Position numbers and translations under genes: made by a program. The notes below the pieces were generated by a model. It did no database searches. It was not told the origin of the DNA and saw nothing but the letters and a program-made list of their open reading frames with translations. A stretch of 9,504 nucleotides of DNA from an uncultured Bryobacterales bacterium (GTDB lineage: Bacteria > Acidobacteriota > Terriglobia > Bryobacterales > UBA6623): contig CAMPKL010000097.1 of NCBI GenBank assembly GCA_946887065.1, forward strand, positions 1 through 9,504, given 5' to 3'. Below, one piece after another: positions 6,980 to 9,504 of this stretch. The stretch's first letter is position 1. Each line of letters begins with the position of its first letter.

Positions 6980-8059
6980 TCATCCGGCAATGCGATGCGC
7001 CCGTATGGCGCGGTCGTCGATATCCAACCCGAGTCCGGGCTTCTGCAGCAGTTCGAAGAAGCCCTCCCGCGGACGTTCGTCCCAGCCGCCCGCGATTTCG
7101 CTGCGCGCCTTGCGGTCGGCGTCGCTCGTGAACGGCGTCTCTTGAACGAACGAGTTCGGCAACGACGCGGCGATGTGGATGCCGGCGGCCGTTCCGATCG
7201 GCCCGCCGCGGTGGTAGGGCGCTACGGCGACGTAGTAAGTCTCGGCGATGGCGGCAGCCTTGCGGATGGCCGTAATGCCGTTGAGCGCGATATCGGGACG
7301 CAAGACGTCGATGGCGTCTTCGCGCAGCAGGTCTTGGAAGCGCGAGTTCTCGGTGACGCTGCGGCCGAAACCGACGGGCGTGACCGATCCCTTGGAGATG
7401 CTGGCTTGAGCGGCGGCGTTGAGGTCGCCGCACGGCTCGTCCATCCAGAACAGATGGAACTCTTCCATGCGGTCGGCGATGGAGAGCGCCTCCCCGGGCG
7501 TGGTCTGCCCGCCGCAATCCAGCACGAAGTCACACTCACTGCCGGCGGCCTGCCGCAGCGAATCGAACGTGGAGCGGATGGCGGTGTAGAAGACGCGACC
7601 GCGCTCATTGCCGTTGGGCATGGTCAAAGGGATGGAGAAGGCCCGGTGGCCCGCGTCCTTTGCCTTGAGTACGGCGTCGCGCAACTCTCCGGCCGTCTTC
7701 CCTTCGACCACGGCCATGGCGCGGGCCTTGTTGCGGGTCGGTCCGCCCAGGAACTCGTACAACGGCGCGTTGGCGGAACGGGCGAGGATGTCGAGCGCGG
7801 CGACGTTCACCGCGGCGCGCGACGCGGGAGAGGCGCCGGAGCGGCGCAATTCCTGGTCGAGGAACAGCAACCGGGCAGGGTCCTGGCCGCGCACCGGAGC
7901 CGTTTCCCGGCTGATCGCTGCAACGGCGGTCTCCGGATCGGGTCCGGCGGGCGCCTCGCCATATCCGGAGACGCCTTCATCCGTTGAGAGTTTCACGATG
8001 ACGTAGCGCCGGCCGCCGGGCTCCGCGACGGCGATCGTAGAGACTTCCGTAATTTTCAC
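6980..8059 (-). CDS. Divergent enolase-superfamily protein lacking canonical active-site residues (paralogue B)
   Basis: This 359-residue protein has the same fold as its two neighbours, with an N-terminal capping domain (1-110) and a barrel including FLGGPTRNKARAM (103-115), RPDIALNGI (254-262) and a KPGLGLDID tail. It starts at GTG 8059 with AAGGAG 7 nt upstream, and has no signal peptide, so it is predicted to be cytoplasmic. A gapless comparison with paralogue C around the active site shows several changes: DFH becomes DCG (181-183, His lost); the IEEP ligand becomes Asp207; GER becomes GRS (Arg233 at the third ligand position); APH becomes APY (Tyr282, with His283 beside it); and the strand-two Lys becomes Ser142. 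Asp181 and Asp256 remain. The frame is intact, so this is not a decayed pseudogene. It may catalyse a different reaction, or serve a binding or structural role. It lies 27 nt after paralogue A and 14 nt before C, in one transcription unit. Confidence 0.85.
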   Translation of the reverse strand: MKITEVSTIAVAEPGGRRYVIVKLSTDEGVSGYGEAPAGPDPETAVAAISRETAPVRGQDPARLLFLDQELRRSGASPASRAAVNVAALDILARSANAPLYEFLGGPTRNKARAMAVVEGKTAGELRDAVLKAKDAGHRAFSIPLTMPNGNERGRVFYTAIRSTFDSLRQAAGSECDFVLDCGGQTTPGEALSIADRMEEFHLFWMDEPCGDLNAAAQASISKGSVTPVGFGRSVTENSRFQDLLREDAIDVLRPDIALNGITAIRKAAAIAETYYVAVAPYHRGGPIGTAAGIHIAASLPNSFVQETPFTSDADRKARSEIAGGWDERPREGFFELLQKPGLGLDIDDRAIRAHRIAG

Positions 8060-8086
8060 TTGTGTTCTCCTTGCCTTGGCGCGCGC

Positions 8087-9382
8087 CTAGTGGTCGTTGA
8101 CCGAGCCGTCTTGGGAGTCCCACATGGGCGGGAACTCCCACTCCTCGACGCCGCGTTCGTTCTCGACGAGGTTGTCGTCGAGTTCCACGCCCAAACCCGG
8201 GGCGTTCAGGTTGCCGGCGATGAGGATGCAGCCGTCGCGTCCTAGCGTCAGCGGTTTTTTGATGTAGCTCTTGCCGAGATAGCTGCGCTCGACGCGAGTG
8301 TCGGTCGTGAACATCCCAGGCAACTCGTGCGAGAGCAGGTTGGGAATCGACGCAGAGACGTGCATGGACGCCACGGCTCCGATGATGCCTTCCTTGCAAT
8401 GGGGCAGCATGGCTGCATAATATGCCTCTGCCATCGAAGCGATGGCCTTCATTTCCGTGATTCCCGCGCAGTGCGTGATGTCGGGCTGCAGCAATGAGGC
8501 AGCGCCGAGGGCGAGCAATTCGCGGAACTGCCACTTGTTCACCATGCGCTCGCCCGTCGCGATGGGGATCGGCGTGGCGCCGGCGATCTTGGCCATGGCG
8601 GGCAGGTTCTCGAATTGCACGACTTCTTCGTAGAACCACGGCTGGAATTGCTCAAGCGCCTTGACGATCAGCATGGCGGCCTGCGGCTGGTAGTCGCCGT
8701 GGAGTTCGCATCCGAGATCGACGTTGGGGCCGACGGCCTCTCGCCAACGCCGGAAGTTCTCGACCGCGCCCTCGACGTAGCCTGGGTCCTCGCTGTAGCG
8801 CGGGGTGCGGCCGCGCGGGCCGGCGGCATAAATCTTGAAGGAACGGTAGCCCTCGTTCTTGATGCGTTCGACAGCGTGTTCGGGTGAGTTGGCGGTGCCA
8901 TAGACCGGAATGCGGTCGCGGGTCGGGCCGCCGAGCAACTCAAATATGGGGACGCCGAGGGCTTTACCCTTGATGTCCCACATCGCGATGTCGACGGCGG
9001 AGAGCGCACTGGTCAGGATGACGCCGCCGCGGTAAAAGGTGTGGCGGTAGATAGCCTGCCAGTGCAGCGCGGGCTGGCGCGGATCCTTGCCGATGAGGTA
9101 TTCCTCCAACTCGGCGATGGCGGCCATGACGGTCGGGATGCGTCCCTCGACAGTGCCTTCGCCCAGACCGACGATGCCGGCGTCGGTGTGCATCTTGAGG
9201 AAGATCGTTCGCTGGGAATGGACGGGGATAACCTCAAGCTTGGTGATCTTGATCGCGTCCTTGGGACTGATCAGGGCGTAGTCTGCGTTGGCGGCCGGCG
9301 CACGCCGTTCGGCGGCCGCCAGCCCGCCCAACCCCGCCAGGACGCCTTTCATCCAGGCTCTACGCGAACGGTGCCGGCTCAT
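8087..9382 (-). CDS. Enolase-superfamily sugar-acid dehydratase, Tat-exported (paralogue A)
   Basis: This 431-residue protein belongs to the galactonate dehydratase-like branch of the mandelate racemase group. Key residues are Lys183 on strand two, ELH (226-228), YEEV with Glu252, GER with Glu278, QPD with Asp301 and LPH with His328. The C-terminal WDSQDGSVNDH resembles the end of DgoD-type enzymes. Glu226 stands where paralogue C and DgoD have Asp; Glu can still bind metal. The product would be a 2-keto-3-deoxy sugar acid, with substrate unknown. SRRAWMK followed by a glycine/alanine-rich hydrophobic run forms a Tat signal, cleaved perhaps after Ala33, which predicts a periplasmic enzyme. 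GGAGG lies 9 nt before ATG 9382. It is the first of three tandem paralogues and lies 91 nt downstream of the TonB-receptor-like stop codon, with a strong hairpin but no clear promoter in between. Expression may therefore come partly from the receptor promoter. Confidence 0.88.
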   Translation of the reverse strand: MSRHRSRRAWMKGVLAGLGGLAAAERRAPAANADYALISPKDAIKITKLEVIPVHSQRTIFLKMHTDAGIVGLGEGTVEGRIPTVMAAIAELEEYLIGKDPRQPALHWQAIYRHTFYRGGVILTSALSAVDIAMWDIKGKALGVPIFELLGGPTRDRIPVYGTANSPEHAVERIKNEGYRSFKIYAAGPRGRTPRYSEDPGYVEGAVENFRRWREAVGPNVDLGCELHGDYQPQAAMLIVKALEQFQPWFYEEVVQFENLPAMAKIAGATPIPIATGERMVNKWQFRELLALGAASLLQPDITHCAGITEMKAIASMAEAYYAAMLPHCKEGIIGAVASMHVSASIPNLLSHELPGMFTTDTRVERSYLGKSYIKKPLTLGRDGCILIAGNLNAPGLGVELDDNLVENERGVEEWEFPPMWDSQDGSVNDH

Positions 9383-9410
9383 AAGGGACTTCCTCCACGG
9401 ATTCAGAAGG

Positions 9411-9448
9411 GGCGCTCTCGGCTCAGTAATGGGGGAGCCGAGAGCGCC
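9411..9448 (-). terminator. Perfect 14-bp hairpin between receptor gene and dehydratase genes
   Basis: GGCGCTCTCGGCTC (9411-9424) is exactly complementary to GAGCCGAGAGCGCC (9435-9448), with a 10-nt loop. In the leftward direction the stem is followed by CCTTCTGAAT, so a true U-tract is missing. It could be a leaky terminator that lowers expression of the dehydratases relative to the receptor, or a processing or mRNA-stabilising hairpin. The inverted repeat is certain; its role is inferred. Confidence 0.6.
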
Positions 9449-9453
9449 ATTGC

Positions 9454-9472
9454 GGGGCTTATTTACGGCCCC
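9454..9472 (-). other. Small hairpin directly after the receptor stop codon
   Basis: GGGGC (9454-9458) pairs with GCCCC (9468-9472) around a 9-nt loop, one base from the TAA stop at 9476-9474. With the larger hairpin it makes a tandem pair in the 3' region of the receptor gene. It is short and could be chance in GC-rich DNA. Confidence 0.3.
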
Positions 9473-9473
9473 C

Positions 9474-9504
9474 TTAAAACACGAACTTGAGAGCGAACTG
9501 GATC
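9474..9504 (-). CDS. C-terminal end of a TonB-dependent receptor-like outer-membrane protein (partial)
   Basis: Only nine codons are inside the window, reading IQFALKFVF and a TAA stop. The alternating hydrophobic strand with a terminal Phe is the C-terminal signal of outer-membrane beta-barrels. This particular ending is typical of the large Oar/TonB-dependent receptors of Acidobacteria, which carry a carboxypeptidase-regulatory-like N-terminal domain. Such receptors import carbohydrates and other large solutes. Its position upstream of exported sugar-acid dehydratases fits a nutrient-uptake role. The fragment is very short, so the call rests on that ending and the context. Confidence 0.5.
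   Translation of the reverse strand, partial: IQFALKFVF

Noticed and set aside
6966..7517. N-terminal extension of paralogue C upstream of ATG 6965
   Set aside because: It overlaps paralogue B out of frame, is arginine-rich like a frame shadow, and ATG 6965 has AGGAGG and a Tat signal.
6995..7987. A 330-codon plus-strand frame antisense to paralogue B
   Set aside because: Long antisense frames are expected opposite high-GC genes. The minus frame has clear enolase-superfamily motifs, and this one has none.

Overview
The window looks like chromosome of an Acidobacteriota bacterium close to Solibacter/Bryobacterales. Four things point there: high GC with tightly packed genes; a MacB/FtsX-type permease with the look of the acidobacterial orphan permeases; a membrane protein whose N-terminal domain recurs in that phylum; and the last nine codons of an outer-membrane barrel gene ending like acidobacterial Oar/TonB-dependent receptors. 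The assignment rests on recognition, not on a search.

Layout: (1) 3-932 (+), the 3' end of an ABC-transporter permease gene. (2) 4046-1135 (-), a leftward group: a stand-alone DUF1722/YbgA protein, a CarH/LitR-like MerR regulator with a B12-binding domain 25 nt downstream, then an endonuclease/exonuclease/phosphatase (EEP) family hydrolase 121 nt further on, which has its own plausible promoter. A sigma70-like promoter directly abuts the DUF1722 start codon and overlaps a repeated AACTTnnACA-type motif. (3) 4278-5606 (+), a divergently transcribed single-span membrane protein, probably regulatory or sensory. (4) 9504-5622 (-), a leftward sugar-acid cluster: the tail of a TonB-receptor-like gene, a perfect 14-bp hairpin, then three enolase-superfamily paralogues (A 9382-8087, B 8059-6980, C 6965-5622) spaced by 27 and 14 nt. 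A and C carry Tat signals and the galactonate-dehydratase-type active-site pattern. B has no signal and has lost several of those residues.

How the parts may work together (inference): the receptor would import plant- or microbe-derived oligosaccharides or sugar acids across the outer membrane, and the Tat-exported dehydratases A and C would act on sugar acids in the periplasm. B would be a cytoplasmic relative with changed chemistry or no chemistry. The convergent membrane protein could sense the same compounds, but only proximity supports this. The DUF1722-CarH pair looks like a light/B12-responsive stress module; DUF1722 genes are known beside photolyase genes (E. coli ybgA-phrB), but no photolyase is visible here.

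The most interesting points are the active-site decay of the middle enolase paralogue, the split in predicted cell location among the three paralogues, the CarH-like protein with Met where the light-state axial His is expected, and the near-leaderless, repeat-covered promoter of its operon. No tRNA, rRNA, CRISPR array, insertion sequence or prophage was seen.
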